Shown: positions 1 through 7,319 of the stretch, piece after piece
Position numbering within the stretch: the first letter of the stretch is position 1
Layout: each line of letters begins with the position of its first letter
DNA from: CAZIOQ01 sp964540975
Lineage (GTDB): Bacteria > Patescibacteriota > Microgenomatia > UBA12405 > UBA6130
DNA: 32,376 bases
Direction: 5' to 3'
NCBI GenBank assembly: GCA_964540975.1
Contig: CAZIOQ010000006.1
Span: 1 to 32,376, forward strand
Translations under genes and position numbers: made by a program
The notes under the pieces: generated by a model
Told to the model about the DNA's origin: nothing
The model's database searches: none
What the model saw: only the letters and a program-made list of their open reading frames with translations

Positions 1-1
1 G

Positions 2-118
2 ATATCAGTTATGACTCGGACAATTTCCAGCTCTTTTAATCCGTTTTTAAAATTATTTGCTTTTCTCTACCTTGTCTGTTCAATAATCATCTTAATCATC
101 ATCTGGCAAATCTTTTAA
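2..118 (+). CDS. 3' end of a gene cut by the window edge; C-terminal membrane helix
   Basis: An open frame enters from the left edge and stops with TAA at 116-118. The visible 38 residues end in a very hydrophobic run (Leu, Ile, Phe, Val) typical of a transmembrane helix, closing with a Trp-Gln-Ile-Phe terminus. An ATG at 11 could make this a 35-residue membrane peptide, but without upstream sequence it is more simply the tail of a larger protein. It ends 7 nt before the next start codon on the same strand, so the two are probably cotranscribed. Function unknown. Confidence 0.45.
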   Translation: MSVMTRTISSSFNPFLKLFAFLYLVCSIIILIIIWQIF

Positions 119-125
119 AACCAAT

Positions 126-2069
126 ATGAACCAACTGGTTACCTGCCAAATTGTTGGTAATTCTGATCAAAAAGGCTGGAGTCAAATTCATCATCTTGTT
201 CCTAGCAGGAAAAATCTTTGTTGGGGAGAGGCAATTATCCTGATCTCCACACCTTTGACTGATGAAGATGGTCTTAATCTCGGCCGAGAAATCATTTTGA
301 GATTTTATGAAGAATATTATTCCTCCCAACCTCAATCAAAACTTAAAAGATTAAAAGACATTTTAATAAAAATCAGTCAAGAAAAACTTGTCTATCTTGA
401 GAATCAAAATCCCAAACTAGATATTGTCGTAGGAATTTTTTATCAACAATTTGTTTGGTTGGCCACTTTAGGCAAAGGAGAAATTTTGCTTTTTAGAAAC
501 GGCCAACTTTTACCAATTATCAAAGGGGCTGAAAACCTAGTTAAAGTCGCCTCTGGAATAATCCAACCAAAAGACCTTCTGGTCATTGGCAGTCAAGAAT
601 TTTTCAAAACTATCCCTCAATTGACAATTGCTGGCTGCCTGAAAACTGCTAATTTTGACCAGATAAAAGAAATCATTTCTCCCTTGGTTTATAGCCAACC
701 AAAACAAGGTCGGCTGGCCGTAGCAATTATTGCTTCAAAACTCAAGATAGACCAAGCAACCGTTCAGCCAACAACCTTAAGAGGAGAAAAATCACCAACG
801 TCAGCTGGCAAAAACTTGAAAGCTTTTTATCAATCAGTTTTTTTTAAAACAAAAATTAAAAATTGGTTTTTAAGCTTAATTGCTTTTTCTCAAAAAATCT
901 TAAAACGGTTTTTCTCTTTTCCTCGGCAAATTAGAATCAGACCTCAATTTTTATCGTCAACTACTCTTACTCCACAAACAAGTCTTGGTCAAAATCGAAG
1001 CTTAACTTTTGCCGGCCTTGCTTTCTTAACCCTACTTTGTTTAAGCATTCTCCTCAGTTGGCAAAAAAAGAAGAATCAGGATAGGCAAAAATTTGTTCAA
1101 GAAAAAATTCACCAATCCCAAGAAACACTCAAAAACGCCTGGGCAATCAGAGAACTTGATTTAGACAAAAGCCTTACTTTAGCAAAACAGGCGCAACAAA
1201 ATATCCAAGAAGGACTAAAAGTAAATCCCAATCAGCCAACTTTAAAGCAATTATTAAACCAGGCCAATCATCTAATTGATTTGAGTGGCGGCGGAGAAAG
1301 AATTTCTCCAACATTGTTTTTTGATCTTAAAATAATTGCCGATAATGTTTCTGGCTCTTGTCTTAGGCTTAAGCAAGACAATCTTTGGATCTTGGATCCC
1401 CAAGGCCAAAGATTAATTAAACTGGGAATTGATAATAAAAAAACCGCGATCGTCGCTGGTGGAGAAGCTCTAAAAAACCAAAAAAAGATTATTATTACTG
1501 ACAAAAATGTTTATTTTTTTTCTGAAGAAGGGATCAAAAAATTAAAAAAAGAAAACCAACTTGAGCTTGTGATTAAAAATGAATGGCTAAAACCAATTGC
1601 TTTTTCCTCTTGGGGAGAAAATCTTTATCTAGTAGATCGCCAAGGGAAAAAAATCTTCAAATATGTTCCCCAAGAACCTGGTTTTGCCAAACCAATTTCT
1701 TGGCTAACAACAGCTCCCCCAATTGAATGGGAAAAGATTGTTGATCTGGCTATCGATGGCTCTTTATGGCTTTTAAACCAAGAAGGCCGGGTCTTGAAAT
1801 TTACTGCTGGTAGTCAGGAAGATATTAAAACCCCTGATTTTAAAGCTGAAGCCGAATTTTTAACTGTCGCTCAAAAAGCTCCTTTTTTAGCCTTTTGGGA
1901 CACAAAAGAAAAAACTGTTTTGGTTCTGAAGAAAAATGGTCAAATTGTGGCGAAAATTCCCCTTGGGCTTGAAGCTATCAATGGTCTTGCTTTAATCGAT
2001 GATGGCAAAAAAATCTTCATCTTGACTGGTGATAAAATTTATAATTTGGAATTGAATTTCTCGCCGTGA
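126..2069 (+). CDS. Membrane protein: degenerate PP2C-like N-terminus, one TM helix, propeller-like C-terminus
   Basis: 647 residues. Residues ~1-205 have the look of a PPM/PP2C phosphatase fold: a strand pair ending VVGIFYQQFVWLATLGKGE, then a hairpin of the 'LLFRNGQL' type and a 'QPKDLLVIGSQEFF' segment where true PP2C enzymes have GDxLLLxSDGL. The metal-binding DG/GD aspartates are not apparent, so a pseudophosphatase is possible. A basic linker (~205-290) leads to a single membrane helix at ~293-313, a charged, probably coiled-coil stretch (~314-390), and a C-terminal ~250 residues with recurring short strands ('LWILDPQGQRLIKL', 'LYLVDRQGKKIFKY', 'LWLLNQEGRVLKF') resembling NHL/propeller blades. 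Orientation is therefore cytosolic enzyme-like domain and, probably, exported propeller. Its TGA stop overlaps the GTG start of smpB. The PP2C relationship is inferred from pattern only. Confidence 0.7.
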   Translation: MNQLVTCQIVGNSDQKGWSQIHHLVPSRKNLCWGEAIILISTPLTDEDGLNLGREIILRFYEEYYSSQPQSKLKRLKDILIKISQEKLVYLENQNPKLDIVVGIFYQQFVWLATLGKGEILLFRNGQLLPIIKGAENLVKVASGIIQPKDLLVIGSQEFFKTIPQLTIAGCLKTANFDQIKEIISPLVYSQPKQGRLAVAIIASKLKIDQATVQPTTLRGEKSPTSAGKNLKAFYQSVFFKTKIKNWFLSLIAFSQKILKRFFSFPRQIRIRPQFLSSTTLTPQTSLGQNRSLTFAGLAFLTLLCLSILLSWQKKKNQDRQKFVQEKIHQSQETLKNAWAIRELDLDKSLTLAKQAQQNIQEGLKVNPNQPTLKQLLNQANHLIDLSGGGERISPTLFFDLKIIADNVSGSCLRLKQDNLWILDPQGQRLIKLGIDNKKTAIVAGGEALKNQKKIIITDKNVYFFSEEGIKKLKKENQLELVIKNEWLKPIAFSSWGENLYLVDRQGKKIFKYVPQEPGFAKPISWLTTAPPIEWEKIVDLAIDGSLWLLNQEGRVLKFTAGSQEDIKTPDFKAEAEFLTVAQKAPFLAFWDTKEKTVLVLKKNGQIVAKIPLGLEAINGLALIDDGKKIFILTGDKIYNLELNFSP

Positions 2070-2515
2070 ACAAAAAAATCCATTATTCCAATCGAAGAGC
2101 GAAACGAGATTACTTCATTGTTAAAAAAATAGAGGCAGGGGTGGTCTTAACTGGGAGCGAAGTCAAGGCAATCAAAACCCAAGGAATTAATCTAGATCAG
2201 GCCTTAATCCAACTAAAAGACAACGAGCTTTATCTTGTTAATGCCTTTATTCCAGCTTATAAATTTGCTACTGATAGACCGTATGATCCAAGAGCCAAAA
2301 GAAAACTGCTTTTAAAAAAAAATCAGATCAAAACCTTAATTGCTGCCAAACAAAAAAAACTGGCAATTGTTCCTCTTTCCTGCTATAATAAAAATGGTTG
2401 GATTAAAATTCTTGTTGGTGTTGGCAGAAGAAAAAAGAAGTTTGAAAAAAAACAGGCGATTATTGAACGCACTTTGAAAAGAAAATTAAAAGAAGAGGAA
2501 AACAGATGGGGATGA
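2066..2515 (+). CDS. smpB: SsrA-binding protein SmpB
   Basis: 149 residues, normal length for SmpB, the partner of tmRNA in trans-translation on stalled ribosomes. Family signatures are visible: the N-terminal 'NRRAKRDYFI' segment, 'EAGVVLTGSEVKAIK', 'YDPRAKRKLLLKK', and a Lys/Arg-rich C-terminal tail that in known SmpB proteins occupies the mRNA channel. It starts with GTG (2066-2068) overlapping the TGA stop of the upstream gene, a typical translational coupling arrangement. The last eight bases of the gene, including its TGA (2513-2515), are also the first bases of the tmRNA gene, so the protein and its RNA partner overlap physically. The identity is secure; the overlap is unusual and described in the findings. 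Confidence 0.97.
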   Translation: MNKKIHYSNRRAKRDYFIVKKIEAGVVLTGSEVKAIKTQGINLDQALIQLKDNELYLVNAFIPAYKFATDRPYDPRAKRKLLLKKNQIKTLIAAKQKKLAIVPLSCYNKNGWIKILVGVGRRKKKFEKKQAIIERTLKRKLKEEENRWG

Positions 2516-2871
2516 GGCTGGCTCGACAGGAAACATATTTTGCTGGATGGCAAGCGTCCGTTGGCTCATCGGACTGAAACAAGGCCAAAAAATAATGCCA
2601 AAGAGAATTCTTCTGGCTCTTACGCCTTGGCTTATGCTTAAGGTGTAAGCATCGGCAAAGACTTTTGTCTGGTAAGGTCTTTGCTGGTGTCAACCATACC
2701 AGACTCCAGTTGATGTTTGATTATGGCATCAACAGGAACAAATTCATAATCAAATCCAAAAAGGATTTTGGACAACTTTTACCTTTTTGTGATTATTAAA
2801 GTTGTCTAAGCTTGTAGTAGTCTGGCAAAGTTGTTTTCTGGACCCCCGTTCACCACGGGGCATCTCCACCA
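2508..2871 (+). ncRNA. ssrA: tmRNA (ssrA)
   Basis: 364 nt. The 5' end GGGGATG pairs with CATCTCC at 2861-2867, followed by A and an encoded CCA (2869-2871), giving a seven-pair tRNA-like acceptor stem with one G-U pair. Next to the 5' stem is the conserved GGCTGGCTCGACAGG-type segment of tmRNA. A T-arm with stem CCCCG/CGGGG and loop TTCACCA precedes the acceptor 3' strand; the loop departs from the usual TTCRANY. A tag frame of 14 codons ending in TAA lies at 2597-2641, and a GCTTA/TAAGC helix follows it where helix 5 is expected. It sits directly downstream of, and overlaps, smpB; 5' maturation by RNase P would have to cut inside the smpB coding end. No clear terminator is visible after it. 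Confidence 0.95.
2597..2641 (+). other. tmRNA tag reading frame
   Basis: From a GCC alanine resume codon the frame reads AKENSSGSYALAYA and stops at TAA (2639-2641). It has the usual hydrophilic start and the Tyr-Ala-Leu-Ala core, but the terminus is Leu-Ala-Tyr-Ala instead of the common Leu-Ala-Ala. The resume codon is assigned by analogy with known tags; AAT at 2594 is an alternative one codon upstream. Confidence 0.8.
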
Positions 2872-2906
2872 AATTTATGATCGCTAACTAGTTAATTAAA
2901 ACAATT

Positions 2907-4217
2907 TTAGCTTTCCCTAATTTCGATTGTAAATCCTTGCAAATCCCTTTTACCAATCAAAACCTTGGTTCGAAGATGAGACCTGTTGGTAACGTTGGCT
3001 GAGGTAATAATTTTTCGACCTCTGAGCCAAAAAACAATCCCAATTACTGGCCGGCGATGTCTTTTCCCCAAAGAAGACTTATAATGTCTATAATACAAGA
3101 TATTATCTTGTTTTAATAAACCTAAATCTTTTGCTGTTTGTTTATCAATTGAGGTTCGGTGAGCACCGGTATCTATTTTAGCAATAATATTAATTTTTTT
3201 ATTGCTCTCGGTCTTAATCTTGATTACCTCAAAAACAGAAAGGGCTTTTACTTTGGTTTTAAAATCAACCTTATCAACAAAACTACCCCCAAATAAAAAA
3301 CGACTAATATTGATCGCATGATCCTCATTTCTTACCTGGATTCCTTCGATTCTTTTCAATCTTTCCTGCAAGCCTGTTTGATTGCAAATTTGAATTGCTA
3401 GTCCTGGCCGCGCATTTAATTCTAAAATCAAAGGTCCTTTTTCTTTGTCTAAAACAATATCCACCCCAACAAAATTCAAACCAGAAACTGCTTTTTGGGC
3501 AGCAATTGCTGTTCTTAAAACCTGCTCCCACAAAGGAATCCTAATACCATTGACTTTAACCATTTTTTTTCTTTTAAGATCATAAATTTTCTCTAGCAGC
3601 TGGTCGCGATAAACTCCGTAGGTGGTAATTCCTGTTGCCATATCCAGACCCAAACCAATTGCTCCTTGATGAAGATTAGCTTTCCCTTTAGATTCTTCAG
3701 TAGGAATTCTTAACATAGCCATTACCGGCACTTGATTAAAAATAATTATCCTGATATCAGGAGCGCCAATTTTGGTAAATCTTAAGAATTGGCCAAAAAT
3801 TTTTACCCGCTCTTCAACTAAAACATAGTCAGGCAGATTATGGAGACTAAATTTTCCCTGAAGGATATCAAAACAATGATATCTTAAACCAGAAATGTTA
3901 ATTTTTGTTCCATCCATTAAAAACCATTCTCCCGCCCACTTAGCCCTTCTTCTGATAAGCAAAACTCCTTCACCGCCAAAGCCACTTCCTGGCTTGACGA
4001 CAAAACCTTCCTCAATTTCTTCCCAAGGAAATTCTAAAACCTCTTTTTCATTTTTTATGACGCCTAAAAGTTTTGGCACTGGTACTTCTGCTTTAGTCAG
4101 GATTTTTTTTGTCCTAATTTTTGAATCAGCAATTTTTTTCGCCAAAGAAGAATTTTGTCTTAAATAATACCAATTACGAGTGTTTTTGGTGAGGATAGCT
4201 TGACTGGTAAAGAACAT
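2907..4217 (-). CDS. ATP-grasp alpha-L-glutamate ligase-like protein fused to a retropepsin-like protease domain
   Basis: 436 residues in two parts. Residues ~1-310 are an ATP-grasp enzyme related to RimK and the 'alpha-L-glutamate ligase-like' family: a phosphate loop around 75-85 (KPGSGFGGEGV), 'VLVEER' at ~132-137, 'PDIRI' at ~153-157, and the metal-binding 'LELNARPG' at ~265-272. Residues ~325-436 are a RimK-associated 'ATP-dependent zinc protease' (retropepsin-like) domain with the catalytic-type motif IDTGAHRTSID, Asp at ~349. Such enzymes join amino acids to a carboxylate, and the protease could remove or trim the product; the substrate is unknown. The ATG follows the stop of the 7-TM gene after one base, so the two are translationally coupled. 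In the families I know these two domains are commonly separate neighbouring genes; here they are one chain. Confidence 0.88.
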   Translation of the reverse strand: MFFTSQAILTKNTRNWYYLRQNSSLAKKIADSKIRTKKILTKAEVPVPKLLGVIKNEKEVLEFPWEEIEEGFVVKPGSGFGGEGVLLIRRRAKWAGEWFLMDGTKINISGLRYHCFDILQGKFSLHNLPDYVLVEERVKIFGQFLRFTKIGAPDIRIIIFNQVPVMAMLRIPTEESKGKANLHQGAIGLGLDMATGITTYGVYRDQLLEKIYDLKRKKMVKVNGIRIPLWEQVLRTAIAAQKAVSGLNFVGVDIVLDKEKGPLILELNARPGLAIQICNQTGLQERLKRIEGIQVRNEDHAINISRFLFGGSFVDKVDFKTKVKALSVFEVIKIKTESNKKINIIAKIDTGAHRTSIDKQTAKDLGLLKQDNILYYRHYKSSLGKRHRRPVIGIVFWLRGRKIITSANVTNRSHLRTKVLIGKRDLQGFTIEIRES

Positions 4218-4218
4218 T

Positions 4219-5112
4219 TTAATATCTTTTTAGTAAAGAATAAAATCTTTTATACTCCAGCAATCTGAAGCCAGAATAGCGACCAACAATCCCATTGAAA
4301 ACGAGCACAAACAAAAATGAAAGTTCTGGGTTGAGCAAAACCAGTTTCTGTAAAGATTCCCAGCTCATTAAAATTGCTCCTAAAATAGCCAGAATAAGAG
4401 TCGCCAGGGTTAAACTGACAGCAGTTCTAAAATTTTTACCTGCCTGGGCCCGGCTAAATTCTTCGGATAAAAGGATAAAAAACAAAATAGGAAAAATTGA
4501 AACCTGATTAAGATCATAAATCCCTAAAAAAGGACTAGTCAGCAAAACCCCAAAAGTGGCTAAGGCAGTTATTGCCAAAACAATTGCCCTTTTCGGCCAG
4601 TAGTGCAATCTAATTGGTCTTAAAACCTCTCTCGTGATCACTCCAATCAAAACAATAATGCCAAAAAGCAACAAGCCACCGGTAATCCCGGTAGCTAAAA
4701 AGGCGACGGCTAACATCGCCGGAATAAACATTCCAAAGCCAGAAAGACCAACAAAGTATTGCAAAACTCCCACCAAAACACCAATCAAGGGTAAAAGAAA
4801 AACCAAAACAATAGTATTAGGAGAAACACCTCGATCAACTGCTAGTCGGACAAGATATTTTAAAAAATTCATTGGCGAAAGATTGCCTATTTTTTGACTC
4901 TTCAACGCTGCCTCCAGTTTGCCTTTTACCCTCGGGCTTTGCGGCTCGGCAATCGTCTCTCTTGGCTCACTCAGCAGCTTTGCCCCTTCGGTGGCCTGGG
5001 CTGATTCGGTCGAGATCTGTTCCCCAAATCCAGGAGAGATTTTAGGATTAATGGCAAAACTTGTTTTCGCTAACAAAAACAAAAACAAAATTAAAAATCC
5101 TGTTTTTCTCAT
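4219..5112 (-). CDS. 7-TM protein of the 'inactive transglutaminase-7TM' family, lacking the transglutaminase domain
   Basis: 297 residues. A signal peptide (residues ~1-20, ending TSFA) is followed by ~60 polar residues, then about seven membrane helices between ~95 and 285. The C-terminus 'GRYSGFRLLEYKRF' resembles the end of the 7TM_transglut domain, which typically carries an extracytoplasmic, catalytically dead transglutaminase-like domain before the seven helices and occurs next to an alpha-L-glutamate ligase-like ATP-grasp gene. Here the transglutaminase part is missing, so the protein is well short of the usual fusion. The next gene starts one base after its stop, matching the known gene pair. 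A role in making or sensing a cell-envelope amino acid conjugate is inference. Confidence 0.8.
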   Translation of the reverse strand: MRKTGFLILFLFLLAKTSFAINPKISPGFGEQISTESAQATEGAKLLSEPRETIAEPQSPRVKGKLEAALKSQKIGNLSPMNFLKYLVRLAVDRGVSPNTIVLVFLLPLIGVLVGVLQYFVGLSGFGMFIPAMLAVAFLATGITGGLLLFGIIVLIGVITREVLRPIRLHYWPKRAIVLAITALATFGVLLTSPFLGIYDLNQVSIFPILFFILLSEEFSRAQAGKNFRTAVSLTLATLILAILGAILMSWESLQKLVLLNPELSFLFVLVFNGIVGRYSGFRLLEYKRFYSLLKRY

Positions 5113-5120
5113 ATGTCTTA

Positions 5121-5150
5121 ATTTAAATAAATATTTAACCTTTTTGTCAA
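5121..5150 (-). promoter_or_regulatory. Promoter of the 7-TM/ATP-grasp operon
   Basis: On the minus strand a perfect TTGACA (5150-5145) is followed after 18 nt by TTAAAT (5126-5121). The ATG at 5112 begins 8 nt after the -10 box, so the transcript is expected to start at or next to the start codon. It is divergent from the promoter at 5203-5231. Confidence 0.6.
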
Positions 5151-5202
5151 GTTAGTGATTATACCAAATTCAAACAAGTTTTAACAAAAACTAACAATAA
5201 TT

Positions 5203-5231
5203 TTGCTTTCGCGGTATTTCTTTGATAAAAT
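5203..5231 (+). promoter_or_regulatory. Promoter of the 676-residue protein gene
   Basis: TTGCTT (5203-5208), a 17-nt spacer, then TAAAAT (5226-5231). Transcription would begin near 5238-5240, which coincides with the ATG at 5240 and rules out the upstream TTG at 5222 as a start. Confidence 0.6.
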
Positions 5232-5239
5232 GTGGCCAA

Positions 5240-7270
5240 ATGGGAGAAGAAATGCACGAACAAGAACCAATCAGTCAAACACCAGCAATCTCTATCGAAA
5301 CTAAGGAAGGCAAGAAAATAAAAGTTCCTGACTGGCTTGGCTTTCAAAACCAAGAAGAGGTGGATAAGATTACTAATCCAGAATTGAGAGAAACCATTAG
5401 TTTTTTTGCCGGATTACCAGAGGAAATGCTTGGCAGAGGAGGAGTAATTAGAGAACATTACTTGAAATTACATAACAAAATATTTAAAGGCAAAATCGAT
5501 GAAAACGAAGCAACTTTAATTATGTCAGCTTTGGCGAAAAAGCATGAGGAGCTGCAAACTAAAGGGAGAAAAAGAAAACAATCAGCTCCAGAAAAAGCCA
5601 AACTAGAGCCAGAAATTGAGGAACTAGTGAGAATTAGGACTGGGATCGAGCAAATGGCAACAGTGAGTGCTGAACAATTAGAGGCTTTAAGAGGAGGTTA
5701 CGATGCCCTAGTAAGTGCCGAATCCGCCCAAGCTGGCCTCAATACCGAGCTTTTTGATACTCAACCACCAGTCTGGTATAGACGTTTGAATCCAGAGTGG
5801 AAAGATGTAATTAGAAATAGACTTTATATCCTTTTAGGCTGTTATGTCAAGCGAAAAGTTGGCCATTTGGAACTTGATCCAGTTGCTGGCAATCAACAGA
5901 TAAGAATCGAAAGGGATGCTCTAGATAATATGTGGAAAGAAATGCCGGGGTTTAGAGTAGCTTTAACAACAATGTTTAATGATTTTTTTGAACTTAGAAG
6001 GTATATCCCACCGTTTGTTGAAAGAAAAAACGAAAATAAAATTTTACTTCTTAAAATTACCCCAGAGGGGGTAGAAAATTTACAAAATTTCGCCAACTAT
6101 AAACAAAAAATGATAATCGCCCTCGCAGATTATCTCCGAAATGAGGGCAAAGACCTCTTGGAAAAAAATCCTCTAACCAAAGATCCGAAAATTGCTGCCG
6201 AGGCAGCCTTTTCCGCCGCCTGGAATCTTATTTATGTTGGCAACGCAATTGAATCGGCAGATTTTGGAAAAATAAAAAGCAAAAGAACTTCTCCAGAGGA
6301 AGAAAAAAAAGAGAAATATGAAAGAGAACTAACAAATCCTATTATCTATGCTGAACAAATAAGAGCCAGTTTCCTTCCAGGAATGAAAGCGAGAGGGAAA
6401 TTTATTAGGAGAGAACCAGAAAAGATTGGGACTGATGAAGCTTGGCTCGGATCCCTCGGAGAATACATAGCAGAAAGAGCTAGACATAACGGTAAAGCAG
6501 GAAGAAATTTAGAAGAAAAATCGGAGGTTTTAGTTCCAGAAAGATTATTTGCTTCATTTTTTGACTTAATCCAATTTGAAGAAGAAGAAAAAGATGAAGA
6601 AGGAAATATAACCACAATAAAAACATCAATCGCCAAAAAGATAATGACTGCCGCCTGGCAAAGCGAAATTGTGGAAAAACACATCAAAAGATCCCAAGAG
6701 GAAGAAGAATCTAAAAAAGAAGGAAAAATAGAAAAAAAGTCAGAAGTCGTATATTTATGTGTTCCAGATAAAAATATGGTTGACTTCTCCCAACTAAAAC
6801 ATAGCGAACTTTGGGGCGGATATGCTGATACTTGGGACTCGGCGAAAAAAATTTATGATGCATTGTCCGGAAAAATTTCTCCAGAAAAACCAGATGTCTG
6901 GTCACAAATAGTAAGCAATGCCTTCTCAAAAATGAGAAATTCGGGACTAGCACCCATCTATAATACTGAAGAATTAATTGAGGCTTGTATCGCCGGATCA
7001 TTTGGTTTGACTCCTGGAACCGATGAGAAAATCCTTAATATACCAGAAGACTCTTATGACTCGATACTTTGGCATATTTTAAAAAACGATCGGTTTTATG
7101 CTGGTTTAAAGCCTGAGGCTCGGAAAAGGATTTTGCGTTATTTTATGGCTCAAGATTTTAGCAAGGCAATAGATGTTTTTTACTCTGTGTTACCTGGGAT
7201 AATGCACCAAAGAAAGCAAGAAAGGATGTTAGCGGCGAGAAGACTGGCTAAGTTAATAAGAAAAAAATGA
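5240..7270 (+). CDS. Large uncharacterised soluble protein
   Basis: I do not recognise this 676-residue protein. It has no signal peptide and no membrane helix, is rich in Glu, Lys and Arg, and appears mostly helical. A charged stretch around residues 345-365 and another around 485-510 (runs of Glu and Lys) look like linkers or coiled coil. The middle contains 'PPVWYRRLNPEWKDVIRNRLYILLG' type helices and the end is strongly basic (RKQERMLAARRLAKLIRKK), which would suit nucleic acid or membrane surface binding, but nothing identifies a fold. Two ATG codons are possible: 5240, at the expected transcript start, and 5252, preceded by GGGAGAAGAA, a good Shine-Dalgarno sequence. It is monocistronic, transcribed divergently from the 7-TM operon and convergent with the VirB6-like gene. 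Confidence 0.85.
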   Translation: MGEEMHEQEPISQTPAISIETKEGKKIKVPDWLGFQNQEEVDKITNPELRETISFFAGLPEEMLGRGGVIREHYLKLHNKIFKGKIDENEATLIMSALAKKHEELQTKGRKRKQSAPEKAKLEPEIEELVRIRTGIEQMATVSAEQLEALRGGYDALVSAESAQAGLNTELFDTQPPVWYRRLNPEWKDVIRNRLYILLGCYVKRKVGHLELDPVAGNQQIRIERDALDNMWKEMPGFRVALTTMFNDFFELRRYIPPFVERKNENKILLLKITPEGVENLQNFANYKQKMIIALADYLRNEGKDLLEKNPLTKDPKIAAEAAFSAAWNLIYVGNAIESADFGKIKSKRTSPEEEKKEKYERELTNPIIYAEQIRASFLPGMKARGKFIRREPEKIGTDEAWLGSLGEYIAERARHNGKAGRNLEEKSEVLVPERLFASFFDLIQFEEEEKDEEGNITTIKTSIAKKIMTAAWQSEIVEKHIKRSQEEEESKKEGKIEKKSEVVYLCVPDKNMVDFSQLKHSELWGGYADTWDSAKKIYDALSGKISPEKPDVWSQIVSNAFSKMRNSGLAPIYNTEELIEACIAGSFGLTPGTDEKILNIPEDSYDSILWHILKNDRFYAGLKPEARKRILRYFMAQDFSKAIDVFYSVLPGIMHQRKQERMLAARRLAKLIRKK

Positions 7271-7319
7271 CCTCCTCCCTCGCAGAAGAGTATCGGCCGT
7301 CTTTTTCGGATCATAATTT

